From the NCBI GenBank assembly GCA_040757335.1, contig JBFLXB010000020.1, positions 1-64,000 on the forward strand: a DNA stretch of 64,000 bases. Reading direction: 5' to 3'. The position numbers and the translations under genes were made by a program. The notes under the pieces were generated by a model. It saw nothing but the letters and a program-made list of their open reading frames with translations, ran no database searches and was not told where the DNA came from. Each line of letters begins with the position of its first letter. Position 1 is the stretch's first letter. Origin of the DNA: Nitrospirota bacterium (GTDB lineage Bacteria > Nitrospirota > Nitrospiria > 2-01-FULL-66-17). Shown one piece after another: positions 42,290 through 50,689 of the stretch.

Positions 42290-44833
42290 ATGGCCTCCCA
42301 GGCGCCCAAGAAAGGCCTCAGGAAAAAGATCGTCCTCGCCTTTCTGTTGGTGGGCTTCATCCCGGTGCTCGTGGGTCTCCTGATGACGTACTGGACCGGG
42401 ACCCTCCATCTTCGCGAGGCGATGGGCCAGAACTTCCAAGGACTGGCCGTCGAGGCGGCTCGCAAGATCGATATGGTCATTGAACGGGAGATCGACGGGA
42501 AGCGGCATCTCGCGGCGCGGAGCGAGATCTTGGCGGATCTCAGCGCCGCGAACAGGGCCTATGCGCGACTCTCCGATTCCGACGCGGCGCGCGTGTTGGC
42601 GGAGCGGCGCGAGCGCTGGGAGAGCGGAGAGCACAACTCGCTGCGACAACAGATCCTGCTGAGCCCCACGTCCAGCGTGTTGAGGGGGTACATCCGGACG
42701 ATGGCAGTTCCGTATCTCGCGTTCTTCGTGACCGACGAGCAGGGGGCGGTCGTGGCCAGCGCCAATGGCGCGCCGGACTATTTGAACAGCGACCAATCGT
42801 GGTGGCGGGAGACCTACAACAATGGCCTGGGCAAGAGCTACATCGGCGACCTGTTTTTCAGCGAGGCGGACCAAACCTACGCGATCATCATGGCAGTCCC
42901 GGTAATCGATGAGAAGAGCCAAAAGGCGATCGGCGTGTTGGCGGTGGTTCACGATGTGCGAGAACTACTCCAGGCCCCCATCCACGCCATCCTGTTCGGC
43001 AAGTCGGGTCACGCGATGCTGATCGACTCGGACGGACGGGTCCTGACCTGCCCGTTCCTGCCGACCGGCACCCTGCTCAAGGATCAGGGGTTGGTCTCCA
43101 CCCTGACATCAGCCGTGCCCAACTGGGTCATGGCGGACGACGATGGGCACGGCGGAACCGGCTCCATCATCGGGTTCGCGCCGGTGTCGGCAACCTCGGT
43201 CATCACCAGCGCTTCGACCGGGAAGCGGTGGCACAGTTTCATCCGACAAGATCCGGAGGAGCTGTACGAGCCGATCGACTCGCTGCTGTGGTCCGCGACG
43301 TCATCCGGCATCGTGCTAATCTGTTTTGTGGCGTTGATGGGACTCGTCTTGTCGAAACGCCTGGCCAAGCCGATCCAACTCCTTCAACAAGGGGCCGAGC
43401 AAATCGGCAAGGGAAACCTCGACGTCACGCTCGCGATCCGGACCAACGACGAGATTGAGGAGCTGGCCGGAGCCTTCAACGAGATGACCGGTAAGCTGCG
43501 AGAATCCTATTCCACGCTTGAGCAACGTGTGATGGAGCGCACCAGCCAGTTGTCCGCGTTGAACATGATCGCCGCCACGACCAACCGCTCGCTGGAGCTG
43601 GAAGACACGGTGGACAACGCCCTCGAAAAGATCCTGGAAGTGATGGAGTTCGAGAGCGGGGCCGTTTGGCTTTGGAACGCCGAGGAAGACCGCCTGATGC
43701 TCCAGGCGTCGCGCGGCGTTCCCCCGGAGATCATCAAGCGCTACAAGGAAGTAGCGGCCGGGGAGCTGACCATCGGCGAGGTCGCCGGGTCGGGCCGACG
43801 GATGATCATCGAGGGCACGAGCCAAGGCCCTCCCAGCGAGGGGCTCATCGCGAAGGAAGGATGCACCGCCTGGGTAGCCATCCCCTTGGTCTCCAAGGGA
43901 CGGGTGTTGGGCGTGTTCAGCGGAGCCTGCCAGGGACCGCGGCAGTTCAGCCAGCAGCACCTCGGTCTGTTGGAGTCCATGTGTTCCCAACTGAGCGTCT
44001 CCGTCGAAAATGCTCTCCTGTACAGCCGGACCCGCGCGATGGTCGAGCAACTCCGGGAAGCCGAGCGATTCAAGGAGTCGTTCTTCTCCAACATCAGCCA
44101 CGAACTCCGAACGCCGTTGACCTCGATCCTCGGGTACTCCGAAGCCTTGTTGGCGAAGATGGCCGGGGAACTGACCGCCAACCAGCGCGAGGCCGTCACC
44201 AGCATTCACAACAGCGGCACGCTGTTGCTCGAGATCGTCAGCAACCTCCTCGATCTCACCAAAATCCGGGCCGGCAAGATGGAGTTGCACTTCGGCGAGT
44301 TCTCGATGAGGCATCTCATCACGACCTGTCTCAAAGCCGTGGACCCGCTCGCGTCACAAAAACGCCAGGTCCTGACCCACACCCTGGGGCCCGAGCCGCT
44401 CATGGTTCAGGCCGATCAGATCAAGGTGAAACAGATACTGCTGAACCTTCTGAGCAACGCCATCAAGTTTACGCCGCAGGGCGGACGCATCCAGATCGAA
44501 GCCCGCGAGTCGATCATGGGCGGCCGCCCTGCAATCGAGGTCTCGGTGATTGATCAGGGGATCGGGATCAGGGAGGAGGATGCCGAGCGAATCTTCGAGG
44601 AGTTCACCCAGGTGGATTCGTCATTCACCCGCGAATTCGGAGGCACCGGGCTGGGGTTGCCGATCGTCAAGCGGTTTGTGGAGATGCACGGCGGATCGGT
44701 CGCCGTCACCAGCCGGGTTGGACACGGTTGCCGGTTCACGTTCGTCATTCCCACGCGGCTCGACCTTGAACCCGCGGTTTCGCAGCCGTCGGAGAACGGG
44801 GCACCGCGGGCCGAAGCAACACGCCGCCTGTGA
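42290..44833 (+). CDS. Membrane sensor histidine kinase (dCache-HAMP-GAF-HisKA-HATPase)
   Basis: This 847-residue kinase has a first membrane helix at about residues 13-35 and a double-Cache periplasmic sensor (about 40-335; FVTDEQGAVVASANG, WWRETYNNGLGKSYIGDLFF). A second helix near 345-365, HAMP, then GAF (about 435-580; CTAWVAIPLVSKGRVLGVFS) follow. HisKA carries His604 in FFSNISHELRTPLTS. HATPase_c has NLLSNAIKFTPQGG, DQGIGIREEDAERIFEEF and GTGLGLPIVK. Cache domains sense small extracellular ligands, but which one is unknown. Good ribosome site AGAAGGAG. Confidence 0.92.
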   Translation: MASQAPKKGLRKKIVLAFLLVGFIPVLVGLLMTYWTGTLHLREAMGQNFQGLAVEAARKIDMVIEREIDGKRHLAARSEILADLSAANRAYARLSDSDAARVLAERRERWESGEHNSLRQQILLSPTSSVLRGYIRTMAVPYLAFFVTDEQGAVVASANGAPDYLNSDQSWWRETYNNGLGKSYIGDLFFSEADQTYAIIMAVPVIDEKSQKAIGVLAVVHDVRELLQAPIHAILFGKSGHAMLIDSDGRVLTCPFLPTGTLLKDQGLVSTLTSAVPNWVMADDDGHGGTGSIIGFAPVSATSVITSASTGKRWHSFIRQDPEELYEPIDSLLWSATSSGIVLICFVALMGLVLSKRLAKPIQLLQQGAEQIGKGNLDVTLAIRTNDEIEELAGAFNEMTGKLRESYSTLEQRVMERTSQLSALNMIAATTNRSLELEDTVDNALEKILEVMEFESGAVWLWNAEEDRLMLQASRGVPPEIIKRYKEVAAGELTIGEVAGSGRRMIIEGTSQGPPSEGLIAKEGCTAWVAIPLVSKGRVLGVFSGACQGPRQFSQQHLGLLESMCSQLSVSVENALLYSRTRAMVEQLREAERFKESFFSNISHELRTPLTSILGYSEALLAKMAGELTANQREAVTSIHNSGTLLLEIVSNLLDLTKIRAGKMELHFGEFSMRHLITTCLKAVDPLASQKRQVLTHTLGPEPLMVQADQIKVKQILLNLLSNAIKFTPQGGRIQIEARESIMGGRPAIEVSVIDQGIGIREEDAERIFEEFTQVDSSFTREFGGTGLGLPIVKRFVEMHGGSVAVTSRVGHGCRFTFVIPTRLDLEPAVSQPSENGAPRAEATRRL

Positions 44834-44876
44834 TGCGATGGACGCGGCGGTACCGGATCGCAAGAGGAGAACGGCG

Positions 44877-45245
44877 ATGGAACGTCACCAGTCAATCAAG
44901 AGAGTCGCCGCAACCAGCGCGTCACTCGCCTGCCCCCATTGTCGAGCCGGCGCGGACCAGGCGGTGGTGGGACTCTGCTGGGACCAGGACGAGGCATCAT
45001 GGCGTTGCCTGCTGTGCGGCTACCGGGTGTTCGACCGGCCGCGCCGCAGTAAGGCACAAATCGCCGCAGAACGGTTTTGGGAGCAGATGTTCCCGTCCAT
45101 GGAGGACGGGGACGGCCGGCCGCAGGCGGAGGAGGAAGAGCCCGACGAGGAGTTCGGGGCTCTTCCTCCCCAGGCCGCACGCCTGGCTCCGCGGTCGGCG
45201 CGCCCATCGGGAGTTGTCAGCGTTTCTGGTCCCGGTCGTCTGTGA
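44877..45245 (+). CDS. Zinc-ribbon-like small protein
   Basis: ATG 44877 follows AGAGGAGAACGGCG. The 122-residue product has two CxxC pairs, ACPHCRAG and CLLCGYRVF, spaced ~30 residues apart, which is a zinc-ribbon pattern. An acidic, low-complexity tail follows (QAEEEEPDEEFGALPP). It sits 43 bp after the histidine kinase and may be part of that operon. Function unknown. Confidence 0.55.
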   Translation: MERHQSIKRVAATSASLACPHCRAGADQAVVGLCWDQDEASWRCLLCGYRVFDRPRRSKAQIAAERFWEQMFPSMEDGDGRPQAEEEEPDEEFGALPPQAARLAPRSARPSGVVSVSGPGRL

Positions 45246-45286
45246 TCTCAGCCGGCCGGCGGGCCGGTACAGTAGTCGCAATGACG

Positions 45287-45324
45287 GTCCGGGAGGTCGG
45301 GTGACACCCGCCGACCTCCCGGAC
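45287..45324. terminator. 14-bp hairpin between convergent genes
   Basis: GTCCGGGAGGTCGG and CCGACCTCCCGGAC pair perfectly across a 10-base loop. The hairpin lies between a plus-strand gene ending at 45245 and a minus-strand gene ending at 45330, so it probably ends transcription from both sides. There is no strong T run. Confidence 0.6.
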
Positions 45325-45329
45325 TGCTG

Positions 45330-47600
45330 TCACGGGATGGGATAGGGGCCGGAGTACTTGGCGTTGTTGGCCTCGTTCCACTCCGTCACCACGGTTCCGG
45401 CATCGCTGATCGCGAGCAGGTATCGGCTGCCCGCCGCGAGTCCGGATGGAATCGGAAACGGGGTCGTTTTCGAGTGATAGGCTCCGCCGCCCGCCAAACT
45501 CGGGACACTCCGGCTCCCGAGAGGCGTATCCCCTGCGTCCAGGACCGTGTTGAACGACAGGTAGAACGAGACCGTGAACGGCTCCGCTCGACGGTTTCCC
45601 AGATTGCGCTGCGTGTCGATCACGTAGAGCGTTCCGCCCGACTTCACCGCGCTCAGCCTGGTAACGATGAGGTCGGGACCGATGGTGAAGGTGCCCGCCG
45701 CGCACCGGGTGTTGTTTCCCTCATCCAATTCGGCCACGGCGCCGGCTGAATCACCGGCGGCACAGACGTAGTAGGTGCCGGTTGGCGTGGCATCGGGAAT
45801 CGCAAACTTCGTGGTTGCGGAGTTGTACTGAGATCCGCCGTTGATTCCGGACACGCTGCGGGTCCCGATCAGCGTGCCGGCGGTGGGGGCGTTGGGGTTG
45901 GCTGCAAAATAGAACGACACCACCGATGGCTCCGCCCACCGGTTGCCGATGTTGCGTTCCACGTCCGACACGTTGATGTACGTGCCGGCGAGCGAGGCCG
46001 AGACGCTGGAGACGGTGAGGTCCGGGCCGACTGGATAGGTCTGCGTCGTGCAGCGGGAATTGTTGGTCTTGTCGGCTTCATTGACGGCTCCGCCGGAATC
46101 CGTGATCGCGCACACGTGGTACGTGCCCGTCGGCGTGTTGGCCGGGATCGCATACGAGGTCGACGCGGTGTTCACCGCCCCGTTTGCCGCAAGCCCGGTG
46201 AGGCTTCGCGTTCCGATGGAGGTCCCGCCAGCCGGGGACGCCGGGTTCGAGGCAAAGTAGAATGCCACGGAAAAGGCTCCTGCGGCTTGGGCCCCGATGT
46301 TCTGCTGGGTATCCCCGATCAAAACGGTGCTCCCGGAAACTGACGCGGAGAGTTGCGACACCAGCAGATCAGGAACTGCGGCGGTCTGCAGCGCCGAATC
46401 AGTGGTGTTGAGCAGGATCGAGACCGTGTCGCTGTTGGAATTGACCACCGCCAAATCCAACGCATCGTCCTGGTTGAACTGCCCCGAAGCCAACAGATCG
46501 AAGGACGAAAGCCCGCTCCCTCCGATGCAGTGCATGGCGGGCCCGAAGATACCGGCGCCATTGCCCGGCAGGATGGACACGACGTTCTGGAGCGTGTAGG
46601 CCACGGCCAGATCCACCAGGCCGTCCCCGTTGAAATCACTGATCTCGATACTCTGAGGCCCGGTCAAGACCGGAACGGTGGTCGGCGCGGCAAAAGACCC
46701 CAGCCCGTCCCCGAACAGAAGCGACACCGCGGGAGCATAGGCCGTGGCGACAGCAAGATCGGGTTTGTCGTCGGAATTGAGATCCCGGATGGCCACAAAC
46801 GTCGGACCTGGACCCGCGTTGAACTCGGTCGGCGGTCCAAAGTCGCCCATCCCATCCCCAAGCAGAATCGCGACCCTGTCGTTGTAGAAGTTGGCGACGA
46901 CCACGTCCGGCTTCTCGTCACCGTTCAGATCCCCAATCGCAACCGACGCGGCTCCGTTTCCAACCGGACGATCCCGGGCAAGATCGCTGCGTGGGGAAAA
47001 GCCACCCGTGCCGTCACCCAGCAGGATCGAAACGGAGTTGCCGAAGAAATTGGCGGTGGCCAGGTCAGGCTTTTGGTCCAGGTTGAAATCGCCGATCGCG
47101 ACCGAATACGGACCATTCCCGGTAGGGATACTGGCCCCTGGGCTGCACGGCCCGGCATCGGTACCCAACAAGACCGACACGTCGTCGCTGTCGGCGTTTG
47201 CCACCACAATATCCGGCTTCCCGTCTCCGTTAAGATCGCTGATAGCGACGGCCACAGGGGTGGTTCCGACATCACACAGGGTGGGATCGAGAAACGACCC
47301 GTCCCCGTTACCGGGGTGCACCCACACGTTGTTGCTCCCGGAATTGGCAATCACCAGGTCGGCCTCTTCGTCTTGGTTGAGGTCGCCGACCGCTATCGCT
47401 TGCGGATTGTCTCCGGCGGGGTAGCTCAACGGGGGGGCGAAGGAAAGGGGTTGAGCCCCACTCGGCACCGAGAACGTTACGGCCCAGCCCACCGCCGCGA
47501 AGTAGATTAACCCTATCCTCCAGCAGAACCCACCGCATCCACCTTGTCGATCGTGAGCAACACAGCGGCTCACTGTTGCCGAACTGACATCGGGATTCAT
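45330..47600 (-). CDS. FG-GAP/VCBS repeat protein with three CARDB domains
   Basis: The start is ATG 47600 (MNPDVSSATVSRCVAHD), preceded by GGGAGG. The ~756-residue protein has a membrane or signal segment (LIYFAAVGWAVTFSV). Seven or more FG-GAP/VCBS repeats follow, each with 'DLNGDGKPDIVVANADS' calcium-type motifs. Three CARDB domains follow (PDLLVSQLSASVSGS, PDLTVSSVSASLAG, PDLIVTRLSAVKSGG), each with N-x-R-C-type ends. A cell-surface adhesive or structural role is likely. Confidence 0.85.
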   Translation of the reverse strand: MNPDVSSATVSRCVAHDRQGGCGGFCWRIGLIYFAAVGWAVTFSVPSGAQPLSFAPPLSYPAGDNPQAIAVGDLNQDEEADLVIANSGSNNVWVHPGNGDGSFLDPTLCDVGTTPVAVAISDLNGDGKPDIVVANADSDDVSVLLGTDAGPCSPGASIPTGNGPYSVAIGDFNLDQKPDLATANFFGNSVSILLGDGTGGFSPRSDLARDRPVGNGAASVAIGDLNGDEKPDVVVANFYNDRVAILLGDGMGDFGPPTEFNAGPGPTFVAIRDLNSDDKPDLAVATAYAPAVSLLFGDGLGSFAAPTTVPVLTGPQSIEISDFNGDGLVDLAVAYTLQNVVSILPGNGAGIFGPAMHCIGGSGLSSFDLLASGQFNQDDALDLAVVNSNSDTVSILLNTTDSALQTAAVPDLLVSQLSASVSGSTVLIGDTQQNIGAQAAGAFSVAFYFASNPASPAGGTSIGTRSLTGLAANGAVNTASTSYAIPANTPTGTYHVCAITDSGGAVNEADKTNNSRCTTQTYPVGPDLTVSSVSASLAGTYINVSDVERNIGNRWAEPSVVSFYFAANPNAPTAGTLIGTRSVSGINGGSQYNSATTKFAIPDATPTGTYYVCAAGDSAGAVAELDEGNNTRCAAGTFTIGPDLIVTRLSAVKSGGTLYVIDTQRNLGNRRAEPFTVSFYLSFNTVLDAGDTPLGSRSVPSLAGGGAYHSKTTPFPIPSGLAAGSRYLLAISDAGTVVTEWNEANNAKYSGPYPIP

Positions 47601-47684
47601 GGCATCCTCCCTTTCGTCTCCTTGTGATTTGCGACCCGAACCCACCAGCGCGCCGCGTCATCCCCGCGTTGGGTGGCCGTCGCG

Positions 47685-48062
47685 TTACTCTTCAGCCACG
47701 ACGACTCCCCACACTTGCATATGGTTCGCGCAGAAGTAGTGATAGGTCCCGGGCTGGGTAAATACCTGTGTATAGCTGGCCCCGCTCGGGAGAGGCGTAT
47801 TGATAAAGGGCTCGCTTGGTTCAGTGGTGGACTGGCGTGAAACCAGACCGGCTGATACCAGCGAGTGAAGTTCGTCGTCTTGATTGACCCACGTCACCTT
47901 GTCTCCAGCTCGGATCGTCAATCGCTGCGGGGTAAACTCTTCGACGCCGGCCTTGACCAGAACCTTGAGCGTTGCCGCCCGGGCGTCAGCGACGTCACCT
48001 ACCCCCCACGCCGCGAGCAGGACGCTGACAACTATCAGGGCCGTCGGACCGTTCGTAGACAT
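47685..48062 (-). CDS. Cupredoxin-like periplasmic protein
   Basis: ATG 48062 follows GGGGGTGATC. The 125-residue protein has a signal peptide (ends DARAA) and a plastocyanin-type fold: FTPQRLTIRAGDKVTWVNQD, DELHSL (His ligand), QPGTYHYFCANHMQVWGVVV. Cys and His ligands are present at C-x-x-H. The usual axial Met several residues later is missing: the Met comes directly after the His. A modified or non-classical copper site is possible. It is downstream of the small gene at 48067-48294. Confidence 0.8.
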   Translation of the reverse strand: MSTNGPTALIVVSVLLAAWGVGDVADARAATLKVLVKAGVEEFTPQRLTIRAGDKVTWVNQDDELHSLVSAGLVSRQSTTEPSEPFINTPLPSGASYTQVFTQPGTYHYFCANHMQVWGVVVAEE

Positions 48063-48066
48063 ACGA

Positions 48067-48294
48067 TCACCCCCTTTGCCCACCACGACAGGATGCTGAA
48101 ACCAAGCCGTGCGGGGCGTCATTGTGGCGCTGAGCGGGTGGGCCCTCTTCGCGGCCGCTCATCTCGCGCGCTGCGACGACGGCCGTTGAAAGGCCGCTGA
48201 CCGCGCCAACCAGCAGGGCGGTCAGTTCATCACCCATCGAGAGTCCGGAAGGTACAACCAACCAGATAGTCATCTGACCAGGCTGAGGATCCAT
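48067..48294 (-). CDS. Small hydrophobic protein co-transcribed with the cupredoxin
   Basis: ATG 48294 follows CCAGGAGGCCCGCAC, a strong ribosome site. The 75-residue product begins MDPQPGQMTIWLVVPSGLSM and contains one hydrophobic stretch (LTALLVGAVSGLSTAVVAA). The stop lies 4 bp before the cupredoxin start codon, so the two are almost certainly one operon. I recognise no family. Confidence 0.55.
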   Translation of the reverse strand: MDPQPGQMTIWLVVPSGLSMGDELTALLVGAVSGLSTAVVAAREMSGREEGPPAQRHNDAPHGLVSASCRGGQRG

Positions 48295-48507
48295 GTGCGG
48301 GCCTCCTGGTTTCATGGGAAGTTCCAGTGGGCGTTGAGGTACCGCCTGTTTGCAAGTCAAGGTGTAAACCTATTGCGGCCCAGTTACAATTTGAAACGCC
48401 GGTGGTTGGCAGACTTTTCGCGGTTGCGGCAGACCTTCTCGGTTGGTTCTTGACGTTCGGGGTTGGGAGGCCGCGGATGAACCTGGGAGAGCGCCCTTCA
48501 GACGAGC

Positions 48508-49047
48508 TCAGTCACAACCGCCGGTGAGTTCCTCGCAGTCCACGATGCAGTCCGTCAGATCGGATCGGTCCTGCGCGGGATCGACGGTCGATAACGCGGG
48601 ATCGATCCGAGAGCCGTGGGGTGACCGGGTTCCGTAGAAGACGAGGTTATGGTTCCGATAGGTGCTGGGCGCACAGGAAAAGTGTCTCGCGAAGGCTTTG
48701 GAAAACACCTCGGGCGCGCGAAAGCCCACCTCGTACGCGATCTCTTTGATGCTCTTGGTCGAGGTCACGAGGAGGGTTGTCGCGTGTCGAAGGCGAACCG
48801 TCACGAGGTACTCATGGAACCCCACCCCGGTCTCGGACTTGAAGCGGCGACTGAGGTAGTCGGGATGAAGGTCGACTACGGCGGCCGCATCGCGAAGGGA
48901 GAGGGGACGCGCGAAAAACTGATCGAGGAACATGGTTACGCGCCAAATCTTCGGACTCAGAGAGGACGGTGTTTTCGGGCTCGACCCGAGGGACCCGTGG
49001 TCGACGCGGCCGGCTGTCTTGGTGGAGTGTTTGTGGGTGGATAACAT
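48508..49047 (-). CDS. AraC-family DNA-binding protein
   Basis: ATG 49047 follows GAAGGAGCTCGCC. The 179-residue product has the AraC double helix-turn-helix: LSLRDAAAVVDLHPDYLSRR, then SIKEIAYEVGFRAPEVFSKA with FARHFSCAPSTYRNH. The N-terminus has no ligand-binding domain, only a polar stretch of ~40 residues. It may regulate the divergent gene at 49214 or the cupredoxin genes downstream in the same orientation. Confidence 0.82.
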   Translation of the reverse strand: MLSTHKHSTKTAGRVDHGSLGSSPKTPSSLSPKIWRVTMFLDQFFARPLSLRDAAAVVDLHPDYLSRRFKSETGVGFHEYLVTVRLRHATTLLVTSTKSIKEIAYEVGFRAPEVFSKAFARHFSCAPSTYRNHNLVFYGTRSPHGSRIDPALSTVDPAQDRSDLTDCIVDCEELTGGCD

Positions 49048-49213
49048 GGCGAGCTCCTTCTCAAAGGGTGGCAGCTTTTCTGGTTACCAGCCTAGCCCCC
49101 TGATGTCAGCGCTCGATAAGAACTGTCCGTGGGTCGATAAAGATCGCGTACAGAAATCGCAAGGCCATCAGGCGCAGCGGTGGCGCAACCCCGATGCTCC
49201 AAGTGAGGGGGTT

Positions 49214-49819
49214 ATGAGCAGGTGGTCAAGAAAACGCTGGAAACGTCAACTCACGCCACAGGGTCTCGGTCTCGAACATCGGTTTGCGATTGTGGATCAA
49301 TGCGCGGTGGTTTACACCGTTCCAGGGATCAAACTGGGGGCACGCGGCGAGAAGCCGACCGACACCATGAAGCGTCTTCCTCCACGTTATCAGCAGCTCG
49401 CGAACGAGGTTTCGCAGCGATTGCCGCCGAGGTGGCTGGCGTGCGAGTTGGAGGGCGACGCGCCCAGCGTCGAATGGGAAATCGAGCTGACCGAGGACGT
49501 GCATTTGACGCAGAGCGGGTGCGTCGTGGTGGCTTCAGCCGCGGCGGAGCGGTTTGAGACCGTTGAGTGCTGGACGGTCACGCTGCATCGGCGTGTGCTG
49601 GACCAACTGTCGGATCAGGCCGTCCGTTGGGTCATTGCCCGTGAACTCGGGTACGTTGCGGCTTGCCGCGCCTCGGGCATCGTGGTCTCGCCGGAATCCG
49701 ATCCCTCGGGCCCGGCCTCCATCCGCGCAGCCTGCGAGCGTCGCGCGGACTTGTACGCGATTGATTGGGGATTCTCCGAGGAGAGGAAGGCGTACGACCG
49801 AGAGGTGAGCTTGTTGTAG
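49214..49819 (+). CDS. Degenerate metallopeptidase-like protein
   Basis: ATG 49214 follows GTGAGGGGG. The 201-residue protein contains TVTLHRRVLDQLSDQAVRWV and IARELGYVAACRASG, then ERRADLYAIDWGFSE. This is the layout of small zinc peptidases (AHELGHVAA, then EREAD). The zinc motif HExxH is replaced by RELGY (143-147), so both His ligands are lost; only Glu and the downstream acidic residue remain. It could be a pseudoenzyme or binding protein. The family assignment is by pattern only. Confidence 0.5.
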   Translation: MSRWSRKRWKRQLTPQGLGLEHRFAIVDQCAVVYTVPGIKLGARGEKPTDTMKRLPPRYQQLANEVSQRLPPRWLACELEGDAPSVEWEIELTEDVHLTQSGCVVVASAAAERFETVECWTVTLHRRVLDQLSDQAVRWVIARELGYVAACRASGIVVSPESDPSGPASIRAACERRADLYAIDWGFSEERKAYDREVSLL

Positions 49820-49833
49820 GCGAGCAGATTCCC

Positions 49834-49867
49834 AAAAAAATCGGGCTGGCCCCGAAGAGCCAGCCCG
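49834..49867 (-). terminator. Rho-independent terminator of the tRNA-Met remnant
   Basis: On the minus strand a 9-bp GC stem (CGGGCTGGC / GCCAGCCCG, loop of 8) is followed by ATTTTTTT. It lies directly downstream of the tRNA-Met 3' half in the same orientation. On the plus strand it could also end the gene at 49214-49819. Confidence 0.7.
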
Positions 49868-49877
49868 TTGCTTTGTT

Positions 49878-49922
49878 TGGTTGCGGGGGTGAGATTTGAA
49901 CTCACGACCTTCGGGTTATGAG
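49878..49922 (-). tRNA. tRNA-Met(CAT) 3' half, truncated at the anticodon loop
   Basis: The minus strand reads anticodon loop CTCATAA, stem CCCGA, variable AGGTC, T-arm GTGAG/TTCAAAT/CTCAC, acceptor CCCCGCA, discriminator A and CCA. The bases 5' of the loop (plus-strand GGCGTT...) do not pair with the stem, so the 5' half is missing. This is a typical attachment-site half of an integrated element; the terminator is retained. Confidence 0.75.
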
Positions 49923-50242
49923 GGCGTTGGGACCTAAAATCGCAGTTTCTTGATAAGTGGCCTGGTTTCCCGATTCACTACGAAAATCAAGGCGCTTCGC
50001 ATTTATATCTGGCTCGATCGCGTCCGGCTGTTTCGATCGATTTCGACGTGTTCAGACACAATTTAGGCACAGCGCAAGCTGATCCATAAAACATCCGCGT
50101 CACTGTTCCTTGGGTCGATCCGGAGCGGTAGTCCTTCTGCTGACCGCCTAACCCACATGTGCAGATCGGAGTGGCTGGCAACGGGCATGGGTTCGCGTCC
50201 GTCTGAGGGCTGCGGAACGTCGGCGCGGGACGATGTCTCGGT
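49923..50242. other. Region next to the tRNA-Met scar, no gene seen
   Basis: I see no coding frame of note. The position directly beside the attachment-like tRNA half fits the edge of an integrated island whose integrase has been lost or lies outside the window. Confidence 0.4.
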
Positions 50243-50515
50243 TCAGAGCGAGTAGCGCTGGCGCACGGCCTCTTCGGTATTCTCCGCGAGGTCGCGATCG
50301 ACTTCCTCGCGATTGTCGTAATAATACGCGAGCGCGTCGTGGGTCTGGGCCAGCGTCAGGTACGGAAACTGTTCGACCAGTTCCTCAGGGGTGAGGCCGT
50401 GTTTCAACACGTATATCATGACCGATCGGACGGGAAATCGCGTCCCGGCGATCACAGGGCTTCCTCCGCCAATCTGCGGGTGGCTGGTGATAAGGGGATG
50501 GCCGATCCGGGGCAC
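50243..50515 (-). CDS. DUF433 antitoxin-like protein
   Basis: The likely start is GTG 50515 (PRIGHPLITSHPQIGGGSPV). The ~90-residue protein has the DUF433 helix-turn-helix: GGSPVIAGTRFPVRSVM, then HGLTPEELVEQFPYLTLAQT and HDALAYYYDNREEVD. DUF433 usually precedes a DUF5615 PIN-like toxin. None follows here, so it is solitary or its partner is lost. Confidence 0.82.
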   Translation of the reverse strand: MPRIGHPLITSHPQIGGGSPVIAGTRFPVRSVMIYVLKHGLTPEELVEQFPYLTLAQTHDALAYYYDNREEVDRDLAENTEEAVRQRYSL

Positions 50516-50689
50516 GGAGCGTCCTCGTCTATATAGACGAAGCAAGAATACCACAGACGACTTGTCCTTTAATACACGTCCTGCCTGGGCGTCCTTAGGC
50601 CCTCACCGCAGACCTTTGTAGGTCAGGGGAGCAGGGTTACCACCTGTCCCCCCTATTATTAACTTCCTGTCCGGTGTCGCCCGTTATTG

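Noticed and set aside
46353-47510. 385-codon plus-strand frame
   Set aside because: It is antisense to the FG-GAP repeats. Its repeat-like look comes from the repeats on the other strand.
49878-49922. Functional tRNA-Met gene
   Set aside because: The 5' half, including the D-arm and the other strand of the anticodon stem, is missing.
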